A stretch of 64,000 nucleotides of DNA from positions 62,001 to 126,000 of the forward strand of contig NZ_LATZ01000128.1 in NCBI RefSeq assembly GCF_000981385.1, read 5' to 3'. The notes beneath the pieces are model-generated. The model was not told the DNA's origin. It was given only the letters and a program-made list of their open reading frames with translations, and made no database searches. This document shows positions 26,962-35,209 of this stretch, one piece after another. The translations under genes and the position numbers were made by a program. The stretch is from Bacillus sp. SA1-12 (lineage in GTDB: Bacteria; Bacillota; Bacilli; Bacillales; Bacillaceae). How positions within the stretch are numbered: the first letter of the stretch is position 1; each line of letters starts with the position of its first letter.

Positions 26962-27759
26962 CTAGTCCTTGGTTGCGTATTCTTCAGGTGTTTTACCAAT
27001 GATAGCTTTAAAATCTTTAATAAAATGTGATTGATCGTAGTAGTTTAGCTCGACAGAGAGGTCTACCCAATTACGATGACCATGGTCGATTCTTTCAGCA
27101 GCGTTTTGCAGCCGATACAATTTGATCACCCATTTAGGACTAACACCAACATATTTATCAAACAGCCGCTGCAGCTGTCTTTTGTTAATCTTAAAATGTT
27201 CACAAACGGTTTCAACCTTTGTAATAGCATCATTTGCAAATATATGTTCAATAATTTCGTTAATAAAGACAATCTTTTCATCTTTTTCAGGCAGCCTATT
27301 CATCATGAGATGTTCCACTTTATTAATCATCGTTCTTACATTATCCAAATGAAGAACTTCATTTTCTAGCTCGGCTTCATTAACATCAAAAATATGACTT
27401 AGACCGATGTATCGATTGGTCAGATGAGAAATGGAGGATTTTTGAAAGGGGTAGAATCCTCCGGGTTTAAACTTAATACCGAAAACCATGCCTTTCCCTT
27501 CAATAAGCTGGGAGTTTTTTGTTTTTGAAACCCCATAGATCGCTGACTTGTTTTTCTCAATGACCAAATTGATGCAAGGGTTCGGGATAACATCCTGTAT
27601 GTATGCATCCTGGCCAGTAAGATCCCACCTGACAATCCAATAATGCTTCACGAAAAAATTAATATCGGGTGATGGTGCATATCGTTGCAGCAGATATTTC
27701 TCTTCGCCTTTACTTAGATTTAGAATGCCCATACTGGGCTTTGGGAGATGTGCTGTCAT
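26962..27759 (-). CDS. AraC-family transcriptional regulator
   Basis: A 265-residue regulator. The N-terminal half (DUF6597-like, with HYWIVRWDLTG and VIPNPCINLVIE) is a small sensor domain, and the C-terminal half is a double helix-turn-helix (about residues 165-262, CEHFKINKRQLQRLFDKYVG and LNYYDQSHFIKDFKAI). Such proteins often control an adjacent divergent gene, here the SRPBCC protein. The start follows AGGAATGATCAA. Confidence 0.88.
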   Translation of the reverse strand: MTAHLPKPSMGILNLSKGEEKYLLQRYAPSPDINFFVKHYWIVRWDLTGQDAYIQDVIPNPCINLVIEKNKSAIYGVSKTKNSQLIEGKGMVFGIKFKPGGFYPFQKSSISHLTNRYIGLSHIFDVNEAELENEVLHLDNVRTMINKVEHLMMNRLPEKDEKIVFINEIIEHIFANDAITKVETVCEHFKINKRQLQRLFDKYVGVSPKWVIKLYRLQNAAERIDHGHRNWVDLSVELNYYDQSHFIKDFKAIIGKTPEEYATKD

Positions 27760-27938
27760 TTGATCATTCCTAACATGAAAGATGACCGGATGGAGACTTG
27801 GTGTATGGGATAAGGGGGGAATCCGGCAGTTTGCTTGTCGCGTTTTTACAATACGGATGTTCTAAGAGCTGTTATGATTATTTTAACAACATCTGGTAAT
27901 GTCAGCAATTGCATACATAAAGGAAAGGAGATAAAAGT

Positions 27939-28388
27939 ATGGAACTAAAATATGAGTTTTACATTGGTGCAACAGCAGAGGAAGTCTGGGATGCATTTAT
28001 GTCACCTGAAGGAACCCGTAAGACCTTCTTTGGCTGTGTCTTAAAATCAACTTTTCAAAAAGGGGAAAGGTTTGAGTATGTTGGACCGGGAAATGATGGC
28101 GAGGAAACAGTACACGTATATGGGGAAATTTTAGCTTATGAGCCCCTCAAACTGATCAGTTACCTTGAACATCCCGGTCCGTCTTATCATTCAAACCATG
28201 AAGAACTTGAATCAAGGGTCAGCTTTACACTCGAACCAGTAGGAAGTTGTACAAAATTAACCTTGGTAAATGATCAATGGACAGAAAACCATCCTTCCGT
28301 AAAAAATGCAGAACAGCACTGGTGGATGATTTTAAGCAATATCAAAACAGTGGCTGAAACAGGAAAAGCATTGGAATTTGGCTGGTAG
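27939..28388 (+). CDS. SRPBCC (AHSA1-like) domain protein
   Basis: A 149-residue member of the START/Bet v1-like superfamily, AHSA1 branch. Landmarks are YEFYIGATAEEVWDAFMSPEGTRKTFFG at the start, GEILAYEPLKLISYL in the middle and the C-terminal helix with HWWMILSNIKTVAETG. The fold makes a hydrophobic ligand pocket; the ligand is unknown. It is divergent from the AraC-type regulator with 179 bases between them, and begins behind AAGGAAAGGAG. Confidence 0.87.
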   Translation: MELKYEFYIGATAEEVWDAFMSPEGTRKTFFGCVLKSTFQKGERFEYVGPGNDGEETVHVYGEILAYEPLKLISYLEHPGPSYHSNHEELESRVSFTLEPVGSCTKLTLVNDQWTENHPSVKNAEQHWWMILSNIKTVAETGKALEFGW

Positions 28389-28398
28389 ATATAAAGGG

Positions 28399-28424
28399 AA
28401 GGGGGACAGTCCCCCTTCTTTTAG
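28399..28424 (+). terminator. Palindromic terminator after the SRPBCC gene
   Basis: AAGGGGGACAGTCCCCCTT (28399-28417) is a near-perfect hairpin with a 3-base loop, followed by CTTTT. The same core occurs at 22973-22990. Confidence 0.65.
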
Positions 28425-28588
28425 TCGTTAACAGAAATTGGATTAAGCAATTCGACACTTCCCGTTTTCTTTTTTCGTAATAGAAACGTTAATGGTACAG
28501 CTAAGATGGCAATCATCGTGCCTACTAGAAATACATCATCAATCCCTCCAAAGATATAAGGAACTCTGTGTCTTTTTCCTCTTTGCAC
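28421..28588 (-). pseudogene. Remnant: C-terminus of an MFS (DHA2) transporter
   Basis: Reading the minus strand, an open frame of about 55 codons without a start encodes ...PYIFGGIDDVFLVGTMIAI, then LAVPLTFLLRKKKTG and a short tail to TAA. That is the last membrane helix and tail of a DHA2-type exporter. A stop at 28589-28591 and loss of all upstream helices show that the gene has been deleted down to its 3' end. Confidence 0.6.
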
Positions 28589-28628
28589 TTAAAGTAAGTT
28601 CCTTTCCCATATCGGTAAAGTCAACATT

Positions 28629-28856
28629 TTGATTTCGTCCATCTTTAGGATTTGGCAGTCTGCACCAGAACATTTTTTTGAGAGAGTTAATCAATTAGAA
28701 ATGGTAGCAGCTTTTAATTCCATATGCTCAGTCAATTTAATCGGCAGGCAAGGTCCTTCCTTACTGCTCAATATAATTTTAAATAGTATATTGATTGAGG
28801 TTATCAAATGGTTCATTGTAGGTGTCCGACATTTTTTTAAACTGTTAAGTCAATGA
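28629..28856 (+). pseudogene. Probable gene fragment, unrecognised
   Basis: A 75-codon frame from TTG at 28629 (SAPEHFFERVNQLEMV, later a hydrophobic stretch LLLNIILNSILIEVIKW) with no ribosome site. It reads like coding sequence with one membrane segment but has no recognised relative. It lies next to the MFS remnant and is probably debris from the same rearrangement. The rest of 28589-29044 shows nothing else. Confidence 0.25.
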
Positions 28857-29044
28857 TTATCTAAAAGATTCACCTCATTAAGTAATTTTATTTTAAACTT
28901 TCTAAGGTGTAAACGAAGAACAGGCTATTAATAAACCTAATAATGAAAAAGTAGTTAGAATAACTTGAATTTTTTGCTGTTCGTTCCCAGTGTAAAACCA
29001 TGGTAAAGTAAAATGGTAGCAATTTATGAAGAAAGGTGATCAAA

Positions 29045-29689
29045 ATGGAGAGGTTTACGATTATTTCTCTTTTAGATGTCATTGGTGAACTATTCTCCGA
29101 TGAAATATCAATTGCAGTATCCAATACAAAAGAATATATCTATTATCGGCCAAGCAAGCGTATAGACTTAAAGATCAGACCGGGAGATCCTATTAGAGAA
29201 GAAACCATCACGCATAAAGCATTGTTCACCAATCAAAAGGTATCTGAATTTATTTCGCGCGATGTGTTTGGAGTTCCGTATCATGGAATGGCTGTTCCCT
29301 TTCACTACAATGGTGAACTTGAGGGTTGTGTCACGGCTATTTATCCTTCTGTGACGGATGGGAAATCAGTTATAACTGTTAAAACACTAGATGGATGGGT
29401 TCCTATTTCATTTTCAGATGTAAAGTATTTAGAGGTAAAGGACCGTAAAACACATGTATTCACAAATCGGCTTTTAGGTACACATAAAAATTCACTTCAG
29501 GAATTTGAGTATATGCTGCCAAGGGAATCTTTTATTCGGTGTCATCGTTCATTTATTGTCAATGTCAATCATATAAAGGAAATCTATCCCGATACCCATT
29601 CAACATTTGTTTTGGAAATGAATAATGAAGCAAGAATTCCAGTTAGCCAGTCTTATTCCAGCTATTTTAGAAAGCTGCTAGGTTTTTAA
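29045..29689 (+). CDS. LytTR-family transcriptional regulator
   Basis: A 214-residue protein. The N-terminal half (residues about 10-105: YIYYRPSKRIDLKIRPGD, GVPYHGMAVPFHYNGELEG) looks like a PAS/GAF-type sensor, and the C-terminal half is a LytTR DNA-binding domain (residues about 110-212: DVKYLEVKDRKTHVFT, SFIRCHRSFIVNVNHI). It has no receiver domain, so it is a one-component regulator. The ATG at 29045 follows AAAGG; a GTG at 29036 overlaps that site. The CoA-transferase gene lies 128 bases downstream, with direct repeats between them. Confidence 0.88.
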   Translation: MERFTIISLLDVIGELFSDEISIAVSNTKEYIYYRPSKRIDLKIRPGDPIREETITHKALFTNQKVSEFISRDVFGVPYHGMAVPFHYNGELEGCVTAIYPSVTDGKSVITVKTLDGWVPISFSDVKYLEVKDRKTHVFTNRLLGTHKNSLQEFEYMLPRESFIRCHRSFIVNVNHIKEIYPDTHSTFVLEMNNEARIPVSQSYSSYFRKLLGF

Positions 29690-29722
29690 TTTCTTCTGCT
29701 TCAGGTCTTATTTCTTCTGCTT
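29689..29722. promoter_or_regulatory. Candidate LytTR-binding direct repeats
   Basis: ATTTCTTCTGCTT occurs at 29689-29701 and again at 29710-29722, exactly 21 bases apart. LytTR proteins bind pairs of direct repeats about two helical turns apart. The sequence does not match the classic AgrA-type consensus, so the link to the neighbouring regulator is inferred from spacing and position. Confidence 0.5.
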
Positions 29723-29764
29723 TAACCCTTCCTTTTCCTTTCTGCGTCCTAATTCACTCATGTT

Positions 29765-29778
29765 TTAAAGCGCTTACG
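29765..29778. promoter_or_regulatory. Candidate cre site (CcpA)
   Basis: TTAAAGCGCTTACG matches the catabolite-responsive element TGWAANCGNTNWCA at 12 of 14 positions, with an intact AAGCGCTT core. It lies about 40 bases upstream of the CoA-transferase start. Confidence 0.45.
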
Positions 29779-29817
29779 TTAAAATGATGATAAATAGGAT
29801 GAAATAGGGGTGGATGT

Positions 29818-31332
29818 ATGGAGAGTTATTTCGGTCGGATAAAAGACCCGCGTTTACTTGGACGAGTCGTATCATCGGAGACAGCTGCATCGTGGATCCA
29901 AGATGGCATGACTTTGGGGTTAAGCGGATTTACTCGTGCTGGTGACGTAAAAGCTGTTCCATTTGCGCTAGTAAAGCGTGCTAAAAGGGAAAATTTTAAG
30001 GTAAATGTTTATACAGGTGCTTCATTAGGCTCAGATATTGATAAAAAGTTTGCGGAAGCTGGAATTATTCATAAACGTTTGCCCTTTCAAGCTGATTCGA
30101 CAATGAGAAGAAAGATTAATGGGGGAGAGCATTTATTTGTTGACCATCATTTATCACATACGGCAGAATTAGTAAGGGCAAATGTGTTAGAGCCTATTGA
30201 TTACGCAATTTTGGAAGCGGTTTCTATTACTGAAAATGGAATGATGATTCCTACTACATCAATTGGAAACTCATTAACATTTGTCCGTCATGCAAAATCT
30301 ATTATTATTGAGATCAATATGGCACAATCTGAATTTTTAGAAGGAATCCATGATTTATACGAGCCTGAAAAGCAGGGTGATCGGTCTCCAATACCATTAA
30401 CAAAAGTGAACGATCGTATTGGTACAATTGGGATTCCAATTGAGGTAGAGAAAGTTAAAGGAATAGTATTTACGAATCAGCTGGATTCACCTTCTACAAT
30501 TGTTCAGCCTGATCGCGAAACAGAAGAAATGGCAAAGCATTTAATTTCATTTTTGCGTACAGAAATAAAGGCTGGTCGACTTACGGAATGTCTTGCACCG
30601 CTGCAATCAGGGATTGGTTCTGTTGCAAATGCAGTTCTTCACGGAATGCTGGATTCTGAATTTGAAAATTTAGAGGTTTATTCTGAAGTTTTGCAAGACG
30701 CGGTGTTTGATTTAATAGATGCAGGGAAGGTTCGGTTTGCGTCATGTTGTTCGATCACATTATCGGATGAAAAAATGGCAAAAGTTTTCAATAACTTTGA
30801 TAAATACCGAAACAAATTGATCATGAGGCCGCAGGAAATTTCCAACCACCCTGAAATTATTCGACGACTTGGCTTAATATCAATCAATACTGCATTGGAA
30901 TTTGATCTATATGGGAATGTTAACTCAACTCATGTATCAGGAACAAAAATGATGAATGGAATCGGAGGTTCAGGTGATTTTGCCCGCAATGCCCGTTTAG
31001 CTATCTTCGTAACGAAATCAATTGCAAAAGACGGAAAAATATCAAGCATTGTACCATTTGTTTCTCATGTAGATCATACGGAGCATGATGTGGATATTGT
31101 GGTAACTGAACAAGGGTATGCAGATCTGCGTGGGTTGGCTCCAAGGGAACGTGTTGAGTTGATTATTGAACGGTGTGCACATCCTTTGTATCGTGAACAA
31201 TTACGAGATTATTATGGAGAAGCTCTTGCAAGAGGCGGGCAAACACCACATGTGTTAGAAAAGGCCTTTTCCTGGCATGTTCATTTTATGAAGCACGGTA
31301 CCATGCTTGAAAAGGTTGAACTAAAAATGTAA
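29818..31332 (+). CDS. Acetyl-CoA hydrolase/transferase family protein
   Basis: A 504-residue enzyme of the class I CoA-transferase family that includes succinyl-CoA:acetate CoA-transferase (Cat1, AarC) and acetyl-CoA hydrolase. Landmarks are the CoA-binding GLSGFTRAGD near residue 35, LQSGIGSVANAVLHG (about 262-276), the active-site region YSEVLQDAVFD with the probable catalytic Glu, and the C-terminal VTEQGYADLRGLAPRERV. It moves CoA between acetate and another acid, such as succinate or propionate; the partner is not visible. The start follows GGGGTGGATGT. Direct repeats and a cre-like site suggest control by the upstream LytTR regulator and CcpA. Confidence 0.9.
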   Translation: MESYFGRIKDPRLLGRVVSSETAASWIQDGMTLGLSGFTRAGDVKAVPFALVKRAKRENFKVNVYTGASLGSDIDKKFAEAGIIHKRLPFQADSTMRRKINGGEHLFVDHHLSHTAELVRANVLEPIDYAILEAVSITENGMMIPTTSIGNSLTFVRHAKSIIIEINMAQSEFLEGIHDLYEPEKQGDRSPIPLTKVNDRIGTIGIPIEVEKVKGIVFTNQLDSPSTIVQPDRETEEMAKHLISFLRTEIKAGRLTECLAPLQSGIGSVANAVLHGMLDSEFENLEVYSEVLQDAVFDLIDAGKVRFASCCSITLSDEKMAKVFNNFDKYRNKLIMRPQEISNHPEIIRRLGLISINTALEFDLYGNVNSTHVSGTKMMNGIGGSGDFARNARLAIFVTKSIAKDGKISSIVPFVSHVDHTEHDVDIVVTEQGYADLRGLAPRERVELIIERCAHPLYREQLRDYYGEALARGGQTPHVLEKAFSWHVHFMKHGTMLEKVELKM

Positions 31333-31404
31333 GAACTCCTGGGAAATATTTATAAGATAAACGGATGTTGTGAAAGAGAATATATAAAATTACCATTCAA
31401 AAAA

Positions 31405-31442
31405 ATCCTATTTAGATGATGGTAACATCATCTAAATAGGAT
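31405..31442. terminator. Bidirectional terminator
   Basis: A perfect 17-bp stem (ATCCTATTTAGATGATG and its complement) with a 4-base GTAA loop lies between two convergent genes. A T-run follows on the minus strand. Confidence 0.85.
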
Positions 31443-31451
31443 AGACAATTT

Positions 31452-32945
31452 TTAACGTATGCCCTTCATAAAGCCTTGTATTTTTGGTGATAGAGCGAAA
31501 AGGATAATACTTAGAACAATCGCTGCTCCCCCAATAACACCAAAGTAGACCATTTCTGTTTCAGGTGTATAGAAACGAACAATCTGTGCATTAATCGCTT
31601 GTGCAGCGGCATTCGATAAGAACCATAGGCTCATCGTTTGTGCCGAGAATGCAGCAGGCGCTAATTTAGTTGTAGCTGAAAGTCCGACAGGTGATAAGCA
31701 AAGTTCACCAAGGACAACAATAAAGTAGCTTAGGACAAGCCATAAAGGATTAACTAAAGTATTCTCCCCGCCTATATAGGCCGGTAACAGAATAACGAGA
31801 AATGATAAGCCAGCAAATAGTAAACCTAATGAGAACTTTTTAGGAATGGAAGGCTGGCGATTTCCAAGCTTTACCCATAGCCATGCAAAAACAGGTGCAA
31901 AGATGATAATAAATAATGGGTTTAGTGATTGGAACCATGCAGGTGAAATATGAATACCTGCAAAATCTAATTGTGTTCGTTTATCTGCATAGTTTGCTAA
32001 AATAGTTGAGCCTTGCTCTTGAATTGCCCAGAACATGACAGAAGCAATAAACAATGGGATATAAGCGATAATTCGTGAGCGTTCAACTGCCGTTGTTTTA
32101 GGACTGCGGTACATCACGATAAAGTAAATTGTTGGGATCAAGATCCCTAAAATACCAACCAGAGCAATAAAACTAGTGATTGTTAATATGCCTGCTGGAA
32201 TAGTAATGGCAAGAATAATCGCGATAATAACTGCACCTAATCCAATAATAGTAAAGACTTTTTTCTTTTCTGATGGTGACATTGGATTTGCGATGATCGT
32301 ACCAGCAAGACCAAGATTTTTTTTCTTAGTTAAGATAAAAACTAATAATCCAAGGAACATTCCAACTGCAGCAAGCCCGAAGCCCAGGTGGAAGTTGTAT
32401 TTCATTCCCACAGTACCGACAATTAATGGCGCCAAAAATCCACCAAGGTTAATACCCATATAGAAAATACTAAAGCCTGAATCACGGCGATTGTCCTCTT
32501 CACTGTAAATTTCTCCGACAACACTCGAAACATTAGGTTTCAGTAAGCCTGTTCCAAGGACAATTAAAACCATTGAAACGAAAAACATAGGAACACTTCC
32601 AGGTACTGCCAGTACAATATGACCTAGCATAATCAGGATTCCGCCGTAAAAAACAGCATTTGAGGTCCCGAACATTCGATCTGCAAGCCAACCGCCAATG
32701 ATACCGGACATATACACTAATGACCCGTAAATCGACATGATGGCTAGAGCGGTGTTTTCATCAATACCTAATCCGCCCTTTGAAACTTCATAATACATAT
32801 AATAAACTAGGATTGCTCTCATTCCGTAGTAGGAGAAACGTTCCCAAAACTCAGTAAAGAAAAGTGTGAAAAGTCCTTTAGGATGTCCAAAAAACCCTTT
32901 CTGAGGGACGCTTGCCACAATTTTCTGTTTATTTAAGTCTGACAT
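31452..32945 (-). CDS. POT/PTR-family di- and tripeptide transporter
   Basis: A 497-residue proton-coupled oligopeptide transporter with about 14 helices. Family motifs are FWERFSYYGMRAILVYYM in helix 1, GGWLADRMFG and GTGLLKPNVSSVVGE, FSIFYMGINLGGFLAP, and FWAIQEQGSTI in the C-terminal half. It resembles DtpT/YclF and imports di- and tripeptides. The start follows AAAGGAGG and a near-consensus promoter precedes it. Confidence 0.94.
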   Translation of the reverse strand: MSDLNKQKIVASVPQKGFFGHPKGLFTLFFTEFWERFSYYGMRAILVYYMYYEVSKGGLGIDENTALAIMSIYGSLVYMSGIIGGWLADRMFGTSNAVFYGGILIMLGHIVLAVPGSVPMFFVSMVLIVLGTGLLKPNVSSVVGEIYSEEDNRRDSGFSIFYMGINLGGFLAPLIVGTVGMKYNFHLGFGLAAVGMFLGLLVFILTKKKNLGLAGTIIANPMSPSEKKKVFTIIGLGAVIIAIILAITIPAGILTITSFIALVGILGILIPTIYFIVMYRSPKTTAVERSRIIAYIPLFIASVMFWAIQEQGSTILANYADKRTQLDFAGIHISPAWFQSLNPLFIIIFAPVFAWLWVKLGNRQPSIPKKFSLGLLFAGLSFLVILLPAYIGGENTLVNPLWLVLSYFIVVLGELCLSPVGLSATTKLAPAAFSAQTMSLWFLSNAAAQAINAQIVRFYTPETEMVYFGVIGGAAIVLSIILFALSPKIQGFMKGIR

Positions 32946-32971
32946 TACTCAACCTCCTTTGTTCTTCTACT

Positions 32972-33000
32972 ATAATACTTTTATGATTTGGTATTGTCAA
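32972..33000 (-). promoter_or_regulatory. SigA-type promoter of the peptide transporter
   Basis: On the minus strand TTGACA (32995-33000) and TATTAT (32972-32977) are 17 bases apart, about 30 bases upstream of the transporter start. The remaining bases up to 33231 show no other clear signal. Confidence 0.8.
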
Positions 33001-33231
33001 AAAAAATCGAATCAAGTCTATTTTACTAGTTATTTCCTTGTTCTTAGTAAAATGTAAATAGTTATAATGTTTTATTAGAATAATTGAAGCTTTCTTGAAG
33101 GTTTATTGGTGTTTTGTATGTAATAAGAACCAGGAGTTTTAGATCAATATTTGAAAACGCTTTAAAAAGTATCTATAGATTAATAAGATAGTAGTAATAG
33201 TAATGATCATTTTTTGATGGAATGGGGATGA

Positions 33232-35055
33232 ATGATGGACGTACATGATTTTATTCATATTAGCGAAGATGGCATAAATATAGAAAGCCTCCTTCAGGTG
33301 AAAAATTGGATGACGCCGAACCCTTTTTGTATGAACGGAAACAAGACGATAAAGGAAGCAGCAGAGGTCATGATAGAGCATAGGATAGACGGTTTGCCAA
33401 TTGTCAATGATGATTCACAGTTAATGGGGATCATTACCTTGCGACAGGCGCTATCCTATTTTTTGAATGGACATCAAGGTCAATTAGTAGAGAGTACCAT
33501 ATTAGACCGTCATTTTGCCAAAATACAGCAGTTTGATTCTCTATTAGACGTTTTTTCCTTGCCATTTGATCAGTTTCTTGTTGTTGACTCTACTAGTAAA
33601 CTTTTAGGAATTTTAACAAAGAGAGATGTTTTAGACGGGTTCTCAAAGTATATTCATAAGCTTAAGCAAAGGCAAAATAGTGCAGAGGCACTCAATATCA
33701 TTTTGGAAAGTGCTTATGAGGGTATAGCTGTTGTGGACGAAAATGGTATTTTACAAGAGTTTAATCATGCCTATAGCAGATTTACAGGAATTAAAAGAGT
33801 AGATGCAATTGGGAGGCATGTATCAGAGGTAATTGAAAATACTAATCTGCATATCACAGTAAAAACAGCGATTCCTGAGCGTGGAGTTATTCAAAATATA
33901 CAGGGACAGGATATGGTTGTTCACCGAATCCCAATTTTGAAAGAGGAAAAAGTTGTTGGAGCTATTGGAATGCTGATCTTTGAAGGGGTAACAGATATCT
34001 ATAAAATCTATGAAAAGCTGCAAGTGAGTCACGTTGAAGGTCAAATGGTAGAAAGGCCATTTACCTTAAACAAGGAAAAAGATAGCCGCATGACCCTTGC
34101 TCAAATAATTGGTGTTAGTGATTCACTGACAATGATTAAGCGGTTAGCGAGAAAAGCGGCAAGAACATCGGCCACGATCCTGATTACTGGTGAAAGCGGG
34201 ACAGGGAAAGAGATGTTTGCAAAAAGCATTCACCATTTAAGTCCATTTGCAACAGGACCATTTATAAGTGTCAATTGTGGTGCAATCCCTGAGCATTTAT
34301 TTGAATCAGAGCTATTTGGATATGAAGAAGGTGCTTTCTCCGGGGCGAAGAAGGGAGGAAAGCCGGGTAAATTTGAATTGGCAGACAAGGGAACGATCTT
34401 CCTCGATGAAATTGGGGAATTGCCTTTAATGCTGCAAACAAAACTCCTGCGGGTTCTTCAGGAGAAGGAGGCAGAAAGAGTCGGTGGAATTAAGAAATAT
34501 CAAATGAATGTAAGAGTGATTGCAGCGACGAACAGGGACCTTAAGGAAATGGTAGAAAAAGGAGAGTTTCGAGAAGATTTGTTTTATCGGCTGAATATTA
34601 TTCATCTTCATATTCCGCCTCTTCGTGAGCGTAGGCAAGATATACCGATCCTCCTTTCTTATTATGTAAAAGAAATTTGCGATAAGTATCAGATGCAAAC
34701 AAAATCATTTACGCGTGAAGCGATTTCCGCTTTTATGGACTATGAATGGCGAGGGAATATCCGTGAAATGGTGAATACCATTGAGCGTCTGGTTACATTA
34801 GTCGATGGACCAATCATTGAATTGAAAGATTTATTGCACTCCTTAACAGGGTTTGAAAAACGCATTAGCAAGGAAGCAACGGCTTTAAACATGAAAGGGG
34901 TGTTAGAAGAGGCGAAATTGGTTGGTCATGAACGGGAGAAGGAATTAATTATTAAAATGCTAAAAAATGCAGGAGGAAATAAATCGAAAGCAGCAGAGCT
35001 TTTAGGGATTCATCGTACAACCTTATATCAAAAGCTGAAGAAATACGGATTGTGA
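33232..35055 (+). CDS. Sigma-54-dependent activator with CBS pair and PAS sensor
   Basis: A 607-residue enhancer-binding protein. Residues 20-145 form two CBS motifs (WMTPNPFCMNGNKTIKEA and LVVDSTSKLLGILTKRDVL), followed by a PAS domain (about 155-265) and an AAA+ core with Walker A GESGTGKE, the sigma-54 contact loop GAFSGA (the common Firmicute variant of GAFTGA) and Walker B FLDEIGEL. A Fis-type helix-turn-helix ends the protein (NKSKAAELLGIHRTTLYQKL). CBS domains usually sense adenine nucleotides. It is followed directly by a -24/-12 promoter and the dehydrogenase operon it should activate. Confidence 0.93.
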   Translation: MMDVHDFIHISEDGINIESLLQVKNWMTPNPFCMNGNKTIKEAAEVMIEHRIDGLPIVNDDSQLMGIITLRQALSYFLNGHQGQLVESTILDRHFAKIQQFDSLLDVFSLPFDQFLVVDSTSKLLGILTKRDVLDGFSKYIHKLKQRQNSAEALNIILESAYEGIAVVDENGILQEFNHAYSRFTGIKRVDAIGRHVSEVIENTNLHITVKTAIPERGVIQNIQGQDMVVHRIPILKEEKVVGAIGMLIFEGVTDIYKIYEKLQVSHVEGQMVERPFTLNKEKDSRMTLAQIIGVSDSLTMIKRLARKAARTSATILITGESGTGKEMFAKSIHHLSPFATGPFISVNCGAIPEHLFESELFGYEEGAFSGAKKGGKPGKFELADKGTIFLDEIGELPLMLQTKLLRVLQEKEAERVGGIKKYQMNVRVIAATNRDLKEMVEKGEFREDLFYRLNIIHLHIPPLRERRQDIPILLSYYVKEICDKYQMQTKSFTREAISAFMDYEWRGNIREMVNTIERLVTLVDGPIIELKDLLHSLTGFEKRISKEATALNMKGVLEEAKLVGHEREKELIIKMLKNAGGNKSKAAELLGIHRTTLYQKLKKYGL

Positions 35056-35058
35056 TCA

Positions 35059-35101
35059 TTGTAGTGTGGTGTTATAACTACAAAATATCTACAGATGTAG
35101 A
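35059..35101. promoter_or_regulatory. Candidate enhancer (UAS) for the sigma-54 activator
   Basis: Two palindromes sit about 55-100 bases upstream of the -24 element: TTGTAG...CTACAA (35059-35083) and TCTACAGATGTAGA (35088-35101). They share a CTACA arm, as expected for binding sites of one dimeric activator. Confidence 0.55.
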
Positions 35102-35155
35102 GGTTTCCCTACAATTTAATCAATTGATTTGGCTATAAATCATATGATCTTAAAT

Positions 35156-35171
35156 TGGCACACTTCTTGCA
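35156..35171 (+). promoter_or_regulatory. Sigma-54 (-24/-12) promoter
   Basis: TGGCAC (35156-35161), five bases, then TTGCA (35167-35171) matches the sigma-54 consensus TGGCACN5TTGCW completely. It is about 39 bases upstream of the alcohol dehydrogenase start. Confidence 0.92.
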
Positions 35172-35209
35172 TTCTAATCTATGAAATGTAAAAAGGAGTG
35201 GAGTTCCAA

